Shown: positions 1 to 7,855 of the stretch, in pieces | Numbering within the stretch: position 1 is the stretch's first letter | Layout of the letters: each line of letters begins with the position of its first letter | DNA from: Chloroflexota bacterium | GTDB taxonomy: Bacteria > Chloroflexota > Anaerolineae > Anaerolineales > UBA4823 | DNA length: 64,000 nt | Reading direction: 5' to 3' | Assembly (NCBI GenBank): GCA_029782365.1 | Contig: JAKOUW010000211.1 | Coordinates: 1-64,000 of the forward strand | Program-made: the position numbers and the translations under genes | Notes under the pieces: generated by a model | What the model saw: only the letters and a program-made list of their open reading frames with translations | Told to the model about the DNA's origin: nothing | Database searches by the model: none

Positions 1-186
1 ATCGAAACCGTCAACCACCAGCTTTCGGAGATATTCCAAATTGAGATCAATCACGCTCATACTTTTTGGGGCCTGTGTACCAGGCTGTATTCCAAATTGA
101 CCGCACATACCTTGTGTATTTACATCAACCGCTTGTTGGGTAAGCCAGATTTCCTGCAGATCAAATCACTGGCTTTTCCCAATTAG
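1..186 (+). CDS. C-terminal fragment of a DDE-type IS transposase (IS982-like), cut by window edge
   Basis: Frame 1 is open from the first base to the TAG at 184-186, giving about 61 residues. The peptide contains the segments FWGLCTRLYSKLTAHTL and YINRLLGKPDFLQIK. These resemble the end of IS982-type transposases, where an Arg/Lys-rich segment precedes a short hydrophobic tail. The family assignment is from memory of the motif pattern. A candidate right terminal repeat, ACCCTAATAGGT at 193-204, follows the stop by a few bases and ends in GGT; the other end lies outside the window. Whether the full element is intact cannot be judged here. Confidence 0.6.
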   Translation: METVNHQLSEIFQIEINHAHTFWGLCTRLYSKLTAHTLCIYINRLLGKPDFLQIKSLAFPN

Positions 187-294
187 CATAAGACCCTAAT
201 AGGTGTGCATATGAAGATTGACAACCAGCTCTTGCATGCTATCCTTTGATATCCGGTTTTCCTTGTTATTTTACGGACAGGCTTCTCATGGCAA

Positions 295-323
295 TTGACG
301 ATTCAGCAAGCGAAAGGTATAAT
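295..323 (+). promoter_or_regulatory. sigma-70-type promoter of secG
   Basis: TTGACG at 295-300 and TATAAT at 318-323 are separated by exactly 17 nt. A transcript starting near 330 would have a leader of about 60 nt before secG. It lies just beyond the presumed end of the insertion sequence. Confidence 0.75.
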
Positions 324-391
324 CCGCTAGCTTGCTTGGCAAGGACTAAGCGCTTCTTGCAGCATATTTGAAGCGAATAATGGAGGAAGGT

Positions 392-616
392 GTGACCAGT
401 TTTATCGATGGCGCATTGATTATAACGTCAATCGCCTTAATTGTAAGTATCATTCTGCAGAGTAAAGGCGCCGGGCTTGGCGGTTTGACCGGCTCTGATA
501 CGGGTGGTGTATTTACCGCTCGCCGTGGGATCGAAAAAGTGCTCTTCTGGGTAACCATCGGTTTGAGCTTCTTATTCTTTATCCTGGCTGTTGCAACTGT
601 TATCATTACCAAATAA
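392..616 (+). CDS. secG: preprotein translocase subunit SecG
   Basis: This small inner-membrane subunit of the SecYEG channel assists protein export. The product has two hydrophobic segments (about residues 5-25 and 50-72). They flank the typical loop with the family motif QSKGAGLGG followed by a Gly/Thr stretch ending in a short basic segment. The GTG at 392 is preferred because GGAGG at 382-386 lies 5 nt upstream; in-frame ATG 380 or TTG 368 would place the start before or inside this ribosome site. That gives 74 residues, normal for SecG. It stands alone with its own promoter and terminator. The assignment is firm; only the start is open. Confidence 0.9.
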   Translation: MTSFIDGALIITSIALIVSIILQSKGAGLGGLTGSDTGGVFTARRGIEKVLFWVTIGLSFLFFILAVATVIITK

Positions 617-666
617 GTATTTTCAAAGAGGGCGCGCGCCGGCTGAAAGGCCAATGCGTTCTTAGC

Positions 667-715
667 AAAGATGGGCGCTTGGCAGCTAGTTCCACAGCGC
701 CCGTCTTTGTTTTAA
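667..715 (+). terminator. intrinsic terminator after secG
   Basis: A 13-bp stem (667-679 with 696-708, one G-U pair) is closed by a 16-nt loop and followed by a T-rich stretch (GTTTT). It separates secG from the following binding-protein gene. Confidence 0.7.
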
Positions 716-724
716 GGAAAAGTT

Positions 725-2422
725 ATGATACGTAGATTACGCTGGCCCATATTGGTTGCTCTGGTTGCTTTGGCTGTAATTGCTTTCTTGCTCTTCGGAC
801 AGAAACCTGTTTTACTGCCAGTAGCGGAGCCCGCTGTCCAGCCAACTACCGGGGGGGTTTACACAGAAGGTTTGATAGGCCAAATGGTGCGCCTGAATCC
901 AGTTCTGGATTATTACAATTCTGCCGATCGAGATATTGATCGCCTGCTTTTCAGCGGCTTGATTCGCTTTGATGACCATGGCACGCCGCTGGCGGACCTG
1001 GCTGATTCCTGGGGAATCAGCAAAGACGGCACAATTTACAATTTCTCCATTCGCGCGAACGCCAAGTGGCATGACGGCCAGCCTGTCACCAGCGATGATG
1101 TCATCTTTACGATCGATTTGCTGCGCCAGGATAATTCGCCGATACCTGCCGATTTGCGAGATTTGTGGAAAAAGGTGGATGTTAAGCGCCTGGATGACAA
1201 AACATTGCAATTTTTGTTACCCGAACCCTTCGCACCGTTCCTGGATTACCTGACATTTGGTGTGCTGCCTGCCCACCTGGTGGGTGATTTGAGCCTGGAT
1301 CAAATGATTTCGGCGACATTCAATTTGCAGCCGGTCGGCAGTGGTCCATATAAATTCAAGCGCATACTGGTTGAAAACGGAAAAATCACCGGTGTCGAGC
1401 TTGAAGCGTATAAAGATTATTATCAGCAAGCTGCTTTTATTGAACAGATTATATTTCGGTATTATCCCGACTCAGCCGCCGCATTTGAGGCATTTAAAAA
1501 AGGCGATATCATGGGAATCAGCCAGGTTTCGCTGGATATACTGCCGGCTGTGTTGGCTGAGCCTGGCCTCAACCTTCACACAGGCCGCCTGCCGCAGCTC
1601 AGCATGATTTATTTCAACTTGAGCCAGACGGAGAAACCCTTTTTCCAAAACGCGGCGATTCGCAAAGCGCTTTTGATGGGCTTAAATCGCCAACGGATGA
1701 TTGATAAAGGATTAGCAGGCCAGGGCATTTTGGCGGACGGACCTATTTTCCCAGGGACCTGGGCTTATTATGATGGGACGCCGCGGGTTGAATATGACCC
1801 GCAGGCCGCTCTGGATAAGATCAAAGAAGCTGGTTACACGATCCCCGCGGAAGGGGGCAGCGTCCGCAAAAACTCCGATGGAGTGGCCTTTTCATTTGAG
1901 TTGATCTACCTGGATGATGCCAACCATAAAACACTGGCTGAGGCCATACAGCAAGATTGGATGAATCTGGGCGTCGAAGTCATTCTCAAACCGCTGCCCT
2001 TAACCCAGCTAATTGGTAAACTGGACGGCCGCCTGTATGAAGCGGCGCTGGTCGATTTGAATTTAACCCGTTCGCCTGACCCAGATCCCTATCCATTCTG
2101 GCACCAATCCATGGCTTCTGGGGGTCAAAATTACGCCAACTGGGATGACCGCCAGGCGTCAGAATACCTTGAGCAAGCCCGCGTGACTTTGGATATCACA
2201 GAGCGCACTCGTTTGTACCGCAACTTTCAGGTGCGCTTTGCAGAGGATTTGCCTGCTTTGCCGCTGTTCTATCCTGTGTACCGCTATGCGGTGAGCTCCA
2301 ATGTGCAGGGCGTGCGCATGGGACCGTTGTTTGATACGGCTGACCGTTTCAACACCCTGCCAGCCTGGTTCCTGGTGACCAAGAATACAGCCGGGGGGTT
2401 AGTTCCCACCAGTACACCCTGA
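725..2422 (+). CDS. ABC transporter substrate-binding protein, oligopeptide/dipeptide type (SBP_bac_5)
   Basis: This is an extracytoplasmic solute receptor of the family 5 (DppA/OppA-like) class, 565 residues, normal for the family. Residues about 8-24 form a single hydrophobic segment after an Arg-rich start. It has no clear lipobox, so it is either a signal peptide or an anchor. Family features are the early segment ending in LLFSGLIRFD, the WHDGQPVTSDDV motif and the downstream SGPYKF motif. No permease or ATPase gene is adjacent, so the partner transporter must be elsewhere and the ligand is unknown. AAGGAAAAG upstream of ATG 725 serves as ribosome site. Confidence 0.85.
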   Translation: MIRRLRWPILVALVALAVIAFLLFGQKPVLLPVAEPAVQPTTGGVYTEGLIGQMVRLNPVLDYYNSADRDIDRLLFSGLIRFDDHGTPLADLADSWGISKDGTIYNFSIRANAKWHDGQPVTSDDVIFTIDLLRQDNSPIPADLRDLWKKVDVKRLDDKTLQFLLPEPFAPFLDYLTFGVLPAHLVGDLSLDQMISATFNLQPVGSGPYKFKRILVENGKITGVELEAYKDYYQQAAFIEQIIFRYYPDSAAAFEAFKKGDIMGISQVSLDILPAVLAEPGLNLHTGRLPQLSMIYFNLSQTEKPFFQNAAIRKALLMGLNRQRMIDKGLAGQGILADGPIFPGTWAYYDGTPRVEYDPQAALDKIKEAGYTIPAEGGSVRKNSDGVAFSFELIYLDDANHKTLAEAIQQDWMNLGVEVILKPLPLTQLIGKLDGRLYEAALVDLNLTRSPDPDPYPFWHQSMASGGQNYANWDDRQASEYLEQARVTLDITERTRLYRNFQVRFAEDLPALPLFYPVYRYAVSSNVQGVRMGPLFDTADRFNTLPAWFLVTKNTAGGLVPTSTP

Positions 2423-2437
2423 GCACTCCGCTTGAAT

Positions 2438-2698
2438 TCAAATGTGTGGATCAGCGCTGTCGGATAGCCCGCCCACACGTTTTATTTCCTCTCCCAACCC
2501 ATGGATCTGGCGAATGCTGTACGCCACATCCACATTGCTGATCATGCGGTTGTCTTCAGCATGGCAGCGCGAGTCGGAACCTCTCATCACCAAAAAGGCA
2601 TTGTATGTTGGGTGTTTGGCATGCGGCCAATGCGCTGCGGTCTGGTAATCGATGATTTCAATTTCACATTTTCTAACGATGCGAAGATTATATGATGA
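2438..2698 (-). pseudogene. possible decayed gene remnant
   Basis: The minus strand is open for about 86 codons ending in TGA at 2440-2438. It lacks a well-placed start with ribosome site; the first usable starts lie mid-frame. Third codon positions are GC-rich, as in real genes of this window, and the peptide reads protein-like (for example VDVAYSIRQIHGLGEE). I do not recognise the family. A short plus-strand frame over the same DNA (2501-2695) is no more convincing. It may be a relic left by an insertion or deletion event. Confidence 0.2.
2442..2487 (+). terminator. possible weak terminator after the binding-protein gene
   Basis: GTGTGG at 2444-2449 pairs with CCACAC at 2473-2478, extendable by one wobble and one A-T pair. 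TTTTATTT follows. The 23-nt loop is long, so this is tentative. Confidence 0.35.
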
Positions 2699-2759
2699 TC
2701 ATTATATTTAAATAATGAAAATACTTAAAGTCAATAAAAAATAATATGAGTTGTTGGTA

Positions 2760-2765
2760 TATAAT
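2760..2765 (+). promoter_or_regulatory. -10 box of the toxin-antitoxin-like operon (leaderless geometry)
   Basis: TATAAT ends 8 nt before the ATG at 2774. No Shine-Dalgarno is present in between, so transcription would begin at or next to the start codon. No good -35 box is seen in the AT-rich upstream DNA. Confidence 0.5.
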
Positions 2766-2773
2766 ATTCTATT

Positions 2774-3076
2774 ATGGAAATAAAAGACCAAGGCGTTGGA
2801 CGGATTGCTTATTTATTAGATTATGGTTTGGATGAGGCTCAATTTCAAATGATCGTCCGCGGCGAACAATCGATTGGACGTCTTAACCAAGATTGGGCCG
2901 CTGCCCGCCTCCTGGAATTTGCTCCTTACGAAGATATCATCAGGATAATTGGTTACTCGGCATTGGTTCAGAATTGGCCGCGCTGGCGTGCCAAAATCAG
3001 CTCAGAGAGCCGGCGTCGAGGGCTTGACTTTTTATCCAATTGGCTGCTGAAAAATCATCCTGAATTGTGTGTATGA
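2774..3076 (+). CDS. small protein, putative partner/antitoxin of an AbiEii-type nucleotidyltransferase (DUF6922-like)
   Basis: This 100-residue soluble, probably all-helical protein has no membrane segment or signal peptide. Its second half, with FAPYEDIIRIIGYSALVQ, a basic SRRRGLDF stretch and a final hydrophobic helix, resembles the small DUF6922-type proteins that often precede AbiEii-like nucleotidyltransferase genes. That resemblance is from pattern memory. Its stop codon overlaps the start of the next gene as ATGA (3073-3076), so the two are translationally coupled. Antitoxin or chaperone function is inferred only from this coupling. Confidence 0.55.
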   Translation: MEIKDQGVGRIAYLLDYGLDEAQFQMIVRGEQSIGRLNQDWAAARLLEFAPYEDIIRIIGYSALVQNWPRWRAKISSESRRRGLDFLSNWLLKNHPELCV

Positions 3077-4413
3077 ACGTGCCGATGAATCCCCCATCTG
3101 CCAGTTCCACGGAATTATATAAACTTCAAGATCGAATTCTTGCGATATGCAGCGCGGCAGAAACTGGTTTTTTCCTCACGGGTGGCACGGCTGTAGCGCG
3201 GGGTTATCTCAACCATCGTTATTCGATCGATCTGGAACTGCATGTTTCTGATTCGGTCTGGTTTTCACTTTGGGTAGAGCAGTTGACCGAACGCTTTCGC
3301 CAGGAGCCAGAATGGTCTGTCCAGATTTTGTCTCAGGATGAACGCGTGTGGAATATATTCATCCTTCAGAAGCACCTGGGATTGCGAGTCGAATTCCGGA
3401 ACTCCGGGCCTTTGCACATGGGGAAATTGTTCGACCACACCCTCCTTGGAAAAATAGACAACCAGGAAAACATCCTCTCCAACAAGCTTGTTTCTTTGCT
3501 CGCCCACAGTGAACCAAACGATCTGGCGGATATTTGGGGGTTGTGTACTTTGAAAGGGGCACGATTGGATTTGATCCTGGCTAATTCAGCCAGCCGTGCT
3601 GCTGGAGTTTTTCCGCCAGATGTTTCTCGGGTGCTGTGTTCTGCCAGCAAAGACGATTGGAAACTGGTGAATTGGACCAATCCTCCGAATTTCGACGCTT
3701 ATATTGCTCAACTGAACCAGATCGGTGAGAACCTGCTGCTGCCCGTTGTCACTACGCCTGCCCAAACCACGCAGGCTGTTTCATCTCAACCCGCCCAGGC
3801 CGCGCCTTCTGCTGGTCAACAAGAGGCTTCTCAGGCGGTGCGCAGACTGAGAGGGCCTGGACTGCTGAATTATGCTGCGGCAATCAAAGCGGCAGCTCAA
3901 AATTCGGTGTCGTCGGTGCCGCAGAACAGTGTGCCAGAGTCCGCCTCGCCCGCCGTTTTGGAAGGGTCCCTCAAGGACCAAACCGCGCTGCCGATTCAGG
4001 TCCCTAAGCAGCCGGTCGAAACTGCTCGACCTACCTACGAGGATGGCACCAAGGGTACTGCAGAACTCCGTATGCGTGCCAGGCGAAAAGTCGCCTATTA
4101 CTTGCCGGTTTACCTGGCGTCCGGCGCATTGGTTCTCGGGCACCTGGCAGATATCAGCGAATCGGGCTTTCGCATTGATTGTAAAAATTCAATCCAGGTA
4201 GGCCAGGAGTTGAAACTGCGCCTGGATATTCCTCCGGAGATCGGGCGTAAACCAGCGATTTTATTTTCGGCCATTTGCCGCTGGTGCCAGCCAGATTATA
4301 TCGAGCCCGTTCTCTACAATGCCGGTTTTGAAGTAAGTAAAATATCCCCGGAGGATGTTCAAATGTATAAAATGGTTATCGAGAAATACGGGATGCGCTC
4401 ACGGATCTGGTAA
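3073..4413 (+). CDS. AbiEii-type nucleotidyltransferase fused to a C-terminal PilZ domain
   Basis: The N-terminal part (about residues 10-210) has the AbiEii/MNT nucleotidyltransferase signature. LTGGTA lies near residue 38 and HRYSIDLEL follows at about 48-56, with metal-ligand positions D53 and E55 (many relatives have Asp-x-Asp). A later motif, NKLVSLLAHSEPNDLADIW, matches the Lys and Asp-Leu-x-Asp segment of the family. A Gln/Ala/Pro-rich linker of about 100 residues leads to a PilZ domain (about 333-446). It carries the c-di-GMP-binding residues R333-x3-R337 and D360-x-S-x-x-G365. Members of the first family act as toxins that modify tRNA. Regulation by c-di-GMP is an inference from the fused domain. 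ATG 3073 is chosen for the ATGA overlap; GTG 3067 is possible. The 3' end overlaps the convergent MFS gene by 38 nt. Confidence 0.75.
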   Translation: MNVPMNPPSASSTELYKLQDRILAICSAAETGFFLTGGTAVARGYLNHRYSIDLELHVSDSVWFSLWVEQLTERFRQEPEWSVQILSQDERVWNIFILQKHLGLRVEFRNSGPLHMGKLFDHTLLGKIDNQENILSNKLVSLLAHSEPNDLADIWGLCTLKGARLDLILANSASRAAGVFPPDVSRVLCSASKDDWKLVNWTNPPNFDAYIAQLNQIGENLLLPVVTTPAQTTQAVSSQPAQAAPSAGQQEASQAVRRLRGPGLLNYAAAIKAAAQNSVSSVPQNSVPESASPAVLEGSLKDQTALPIQVPKQPVETARPTYEDGTKGTAELRMRARRKVAYYLPVYLASGALVLGHLADISESGFRIDCKNSIQVGQELKLRLDIPPEIGRKPAILFSAICRWCQPDYIEPVLYNAGFEVSKISPEDVQMYKMVIEKYGMRSRIW

Positions 4414-5536
4414 CCAGGATAATCAACAGGATCCCCACAAGCAAAAAGATCATCACTCCATACGCCTGCCAGATGCCCGCGATGTCTGCCAGACGACCAA
4501 CGGTCAGCGGCAGCGCCAAAATGGCGGTGCCAGATGCCAGGGTGGCGCGAGCACTAGCGCCCACCGTATCGGTCGCGACTTCTATGGAAAGGGATACCAG
4601 GAGCGGATAAAGGTTAGCGATCCCCAGCCCCGTGATAAACAGCCCTGCCAGAGTCAGTGATACAATGCTTGAAAGCCAGAACAACAAGAAACCAGCACCC
4701 GCCAGGCATACGGAAAGGACCACGACCAGGCTGGCGGCAATGCGCTGAACAAGGCGGCTGCCTGCCCAGCGCCCTACAATCATGGCGGCGAGGAATAAAC
4801 TCACTGCCTGTGCAGAGCTGGCCTTGGACATGCCTGCTACGTTGACCAGAAAATCCGCACTCCACGAAATCATGCAGATCTCAGCGGAGACTGCCAGGGC
4901 AATCGCCAGCCAATAAACCAGATACCACAGCCGGGCATTCCCGGATTTTGCAACAGGCGTTCCGGCTGATTCTGCGGCTTGAGGCACCTCAACCTTACCC
5001 AGGCCCAGGCGGATCAACAAAGGCAGGATTGCTCCGCCACCCAAGGCCCAACGCCAGCTGAGGCCGCTTCCGGCAAACCAGCCCACCAAAAGCGGTGCTG
5101 CAGTAGCTACCGAGGAGGCGATCACATTGGCTTCAGACAGCGCCACTGCCCGTAACGGTCCGTGCCTATCCGAGAGAGCTGCCGGTACGATCACCAGGAT
5201 TAGCGATCCCACAAGGCCCATAATGAAAGAGCCGGCTATGGTAACAGCCGGGATACGGCCGAAAATCAGCAGGAGACCGCCGCTGCTCAAGCCGAATGCG
5301 CCTACCCATAAGGCGATCCAGCGGCCCATTCGTGCAATGATCTTATGTCCAGCCAGGCCGGTGATTAAAATCCCCACCGCAAAGGCTGTGAAATGCAGGC
5401 TGCTGAGGGTGTAGTTCAGGTTTAATTCGGTTTTCAGGAAAGGGGTGATTGGTCCGAGGATATTTAGATAATAGCTGAAAAAAGAAATGAGCAGGTAAGC
5501 CAGCCAGGTGAGACGGTCGCGTTGATATCGTGCCAT
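4376..5536 (-). CDS. MFS transporter
   Basis: This 386-residue protein is composed almost entirely of hydrophobic segments compatible with 12 transmembrane helices. It has a basic central loop around residues 185-200 and conserved MFS-type GxxxD/R features in the loops. It is a secondary carrier in the cytoplasmic membrane; the substrate cannot be told. AAAGGA precedes ATG by 6 nt. It is divergent from another MFS gene, with 55 nt between the starts, and both promoters must share this gap (a TATACT lies about 20 nt upstream). Confidence 0.8.
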   Translation of the reverse strand: MARYQRDRLTWLAYLLISFFSYYLNILGPITPFLKTELNLNYTLSSLHFTAFAVGILITGLAGHKIIARMGRWIALWVGAFGLSSGGLLLIFGRIPAVTIAGSFIMGLVGSLILVIVPAALSDRHGPLRAVALSEANVIASSVATAAPLLVGWFAGSGLSWRWALGGGAILPLLIRLGLGKVEVPQAAESAGTPVAKSGNARLWYLVYWLAIALAVSAEICMISWSADFLVNVAGMSKASSAQAVSLFLAAMIVGRWAGSRLVQRIAASLVVVLSVCLAGAGFLLFWLSSIVSLTLAGLFITGLGIANLYPLLVSLSIEVATDTVGASARATLASGTAILALPLTVGRLADIAGIWQAYGVMIFLLVGILLIILVTRSVSASRISR

Positions 5537-5577
5537 ACAGGTTCCTTTTGGTTACAGTATACCTGACTTTGCTAAGG

Positions 5578-5583
5578 TATAAT
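5578..5583 (+). promoter_or_regulatory. -10 box of MFS gene (leaderless geometry)
   Basis: TATAAT lies 8 nt before the GTG at 5592 and no ribosome site intervenes. The sequence AAGGTATAATCC is nearly the same as around the secG -10 box. A -35 box is not obvious. Confidence 0.5.
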
Positions 5584-5591
5584 CCCTGGTT

Positions 5592-6833
5592 GTGGATGAA
5601 CTAACTGCTCATGCTCGAAAAATCACTTTTGTATTATTTGCTGTGCAAAGCCTGGGTTCGGCTGGTTTTATTGCGGGATCCACTGTGAATTCGATCTTAG
5701 GCGCGAAGTTAGGGGGTGGGGCAGCCTGGTCCGGCGTGCCTTCTGCGGTGTACATCCTGGGCAGTGCCCTGGCGGCAGTTGCCTGGGGAAATTATATGGA
5801 GCGCAGCGGGCGCCGGAGCGGCATTGTGCTGGGGTTGCTGCTCGGCCTGGGTGGAGCGGCGATCACTTCGGTTTCTGTGATTATCCATAATCTCCTGCTG
5901 TTTCTGTTGGGATTAGCTTTCATGGGCGCGGCCAACGCAGCGGTCAATCTCGGCCGGTTTGCCGCCGCCGAGGTTCATCCTCCCAAAGCGCGCGGACGCG
6001 CCATCTCTCTGGTAGTGCTGGGTGGAACTTTCGGGGCAGTTTTCGGACCCTTGCTCGTGTCACCGGCAGGCAGCCTCGCCAGGCTGGCCGGCGTCGATGA
6101 TCTGGCGGGCGTTTACGCCGCCAGCCTGGTTTTGTTTGCGCTTGGGATGGCCCTGTCTTTTTGGGGAATGCGCCCCGAACCCAAAGAATTGGCCCGCCAG
6201 GTGGAAGCTCTTTACCCGGAAGAATATCTCTCCGGCAGCCCCGCCCGGCAGTTGCCTGAAATCTTTCGCCAACCTGCCGTCCTGACCGCAACCTGCTCGA
6301 TGATCGCCGGCCAGGTAGTGATGGTTATGGTGATGGTAATCACCTCATTGCATATGAAAGACCATATGCACGGCCTGGACGCCATTTCTTTGGTGATTTC
6401 GTCTCACACAGTAGGGATGTATGCTTTTTCGCTGGTTTCTGGCTGGCTGCTGGACAGATGGGGCCGGCTCCCGGTCATCACGGCTGGTGCAGCTACGCTC
6501 ATTCTCGCTTGCCTGGCTGCTACTCTGTCGCCGGATGTGCTGCCCCTGGCGGTTGCATTATTCCTGCTAGGTTTGGGTTGGAATTTTTGCTACGTTGGCG
6601 GATCAACACTGCTGGCCGACCAGCTTTCCCCGGCTGAACGTTCGAATATTCAGGGCGTGAACGACTTATTGGTTGGCCTGGCCTCAGCGGCTGGAAGTTT
6701 GGGTAGTGGGCTGGTTTTTGCGGCTTTTGGATATGCCATCATGGCTTATGCTGGGGCTTTCCTGGCGGGGCTGCCGCTCTTATTGGCACTTTTATACCCG
6801 GGAGCGGTTAAGGTCGAGCCAGCCAATTTATAA
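5592..6833 (+). CDS. MFS transporter
   Basis: This 413-residue polytopic protein has about 12 predicted helices in two halves. The loop GNYMERSGRRSG between helices 2 and 3 and its second-half copy SGWLLDRWGRLP are typical MFS motif A positions (G-x3-D/E-R-x-G-R). It is probably an efflux or metabolite carrier. GTG start at 5592 directly follows a -10 box. It ends 12 nt before the convergent DMT transporter gene. Substrate unknown. Confidence 0.82.
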   Translation: MDELTAHARKITFVLFAVQSLGSAGFIAGSTVNSILGAKLGGGAAWSGVPSAVYILGSALAAVAWGNYMERSGRRSGIVLGLLLGLGGAAITSVSVIIHNLLLFLLGLAFMGAANAAVNLGRFAAAEVHPPKARGRAISLVVLGGTFGAVFGPLLVSPAGSLARLAGVDDLAGVYAASLVLFALGMALSFWGMRPEPKELARQVEALYPEEYLSGSPARQLPEIFRQPAVLTATCSMIAGQVVMVMVMVITSLHMKDHMHGLDAISLVISSHTVGMYAFSLVSGWLLDRWGRLPVITAGAATLILACLAATLSPDVLPLAVALFLLGLGWNFCYVGGSTLLADQLSPAERSNIQGVNDLLVGLASAAGSLGSGLVFAAFGYAIMAYAGAFLAGLPLLLALLYPGAVKVEPANL

Positions 6834-6845
6834 TCACCTACAAGC

Positions 6846-7703
6846 TCAAGCATTCCCGCTGCGCAGTTCGTTGTGCGTCACAAGCAGCGTGGCTAGGATA
6901 ATCAATATGCCTCCCGCCAGGCTGACGGGTGCTAACACCTCACCCAAAAGCACAGCCGAGAGCAGCACGGTGACCACCGGCTCCAGGGTGGAAAGCATAG
7001 AGGTGTTGGTTGGGCCAATGCGCTGCAAGGCAGCCAGGAACGTCACTACCGGGATAATGGTTGAAAAGATCACGATGCCGCCAACCGCTAACCAACCCTG
7101 ACTGCTCGCCGGTAGGTGAGGGCCGTTGACCATCATCATCACACCAACACTGGCCGACGCAGAGGTGAAGATCACGGCAGAAGACTGGAAAGCAGATACT
7201 TCCCGCATCACACGGGCGCCGACGATGATATAAGCGGAGTAGATCACCGCCGCTGCTATTGCCAGTAAGGCGCCGCTGAACTGACCGCCTCCTGGGTTGA
7301 CCGTCAATGCCGTGCCGATCAAAGCCAACGCCAGGGCCAGGAATTTCACCCTGCCAATTTTCTCTTTGAAAACCAGGGTGGAAAGCCCGGCGACCAGCAC
7401 AGGGTACAGGTAGAGCAGTAAGGCTACCAGGCCTGGCGAAGCATACTTCACCGCTAACAGGTAGCACAACCCTTGCAAGGTATAGCCCACGGCGCCCATG
7501 ATCACCAGGCTCAGCAAATTCTTGCCACGCGGAAAAGACTCGCGCCGCAAGAACAACCAGGCGGTCATGATGCTGCCTGCAATGGCGAAACGCAGAAATA
7601 GGGTTGTATAGGCGTCCAGGCCATCCTGGTAGGCATACCTGCCCAGGATACCCAAAGTGCCGAAACAAGCAGCAGAAAGCGCTGCAAAGCCGATGCCGAC
7701 CAT
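6846..7703 (-). CDS. EamA/DMT-family transporter
   Basis: Ten hydrophobic segments in two EamA repeats (about residues 1-140 and 150-285) identify a drug/metabolite transporter. The second repeat has the typical run PVVTFLAALQRIGPTNTSM followed by LEPVVTVLLSAVLLGE, the usual ending of such repeats. The ATG at 7703 begins right before helix 1 and gives 285 residues, the family norm. A GTG at 7784 would add a 27-residue hydrophilic tail without support. No Shine-Dalgarno is seen at either. Substrate unknown. Confidence 0.78.
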   Translation of the reverse strand: MVGIGFAALSAACFGTLGILGRYAYQDGLDAYTTLFLRFAIAGSIMTAWLFLRRESFPRGKNLLSLVIMGAVGYTLQGLCYLLAVKYASPGLVALLLYLYPVLVAGLSTLVFKEKIGRVKFLALALALIGTALTVNPGGGQFSGALLAIAAAVIYSAYIIVGARVMREVSAFQSSAVIFTSASASVGVMMMVNGPHLPASSQGWLAVGGIVIFSTIIPVVTFLAALQRIGPTNTSMLSTLEPVVTVLLSAVLLGEVLAPVSLAGGILIILATLLVTHNELRSGNA

Positions 7704-7855
7704 ACGGTCGAGTGGGGTTATAACTCTGCGCAAAAGGATTTCATCCAGAACAAGGTGAGCTGGCTGCCCGTCCCAGCTAAGCACAAAAGTATATCATCGA
7801 TTGAGCGAACAACGGCGAACGGATTGAGATTTCTCTGAAAATGAGATCGAACAAA

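Larger units (their letters stand above)
2423..2773. other. 351-nt intergenic stretch, becoming AT-rich toward the next operon
   Basis: The first part holds a possible terminator hairpin for the upstream gene and an open minus-strand frame that could be a gene relic. The last 80 nt (about 2690-2773) are very AT-rich compared with the rest of the window and carry the -10 box of the toxin-antitoxin-like operon. I see no tRNA or convincing complete gene here. Confidence 0.5.

Noticed and set aside
2501..2695. 64-codon plus-strand frame in the intergenic stretch
   Set aside because: No ribosome site, no recognisable motif; the minus-strand frame is at least equally open.
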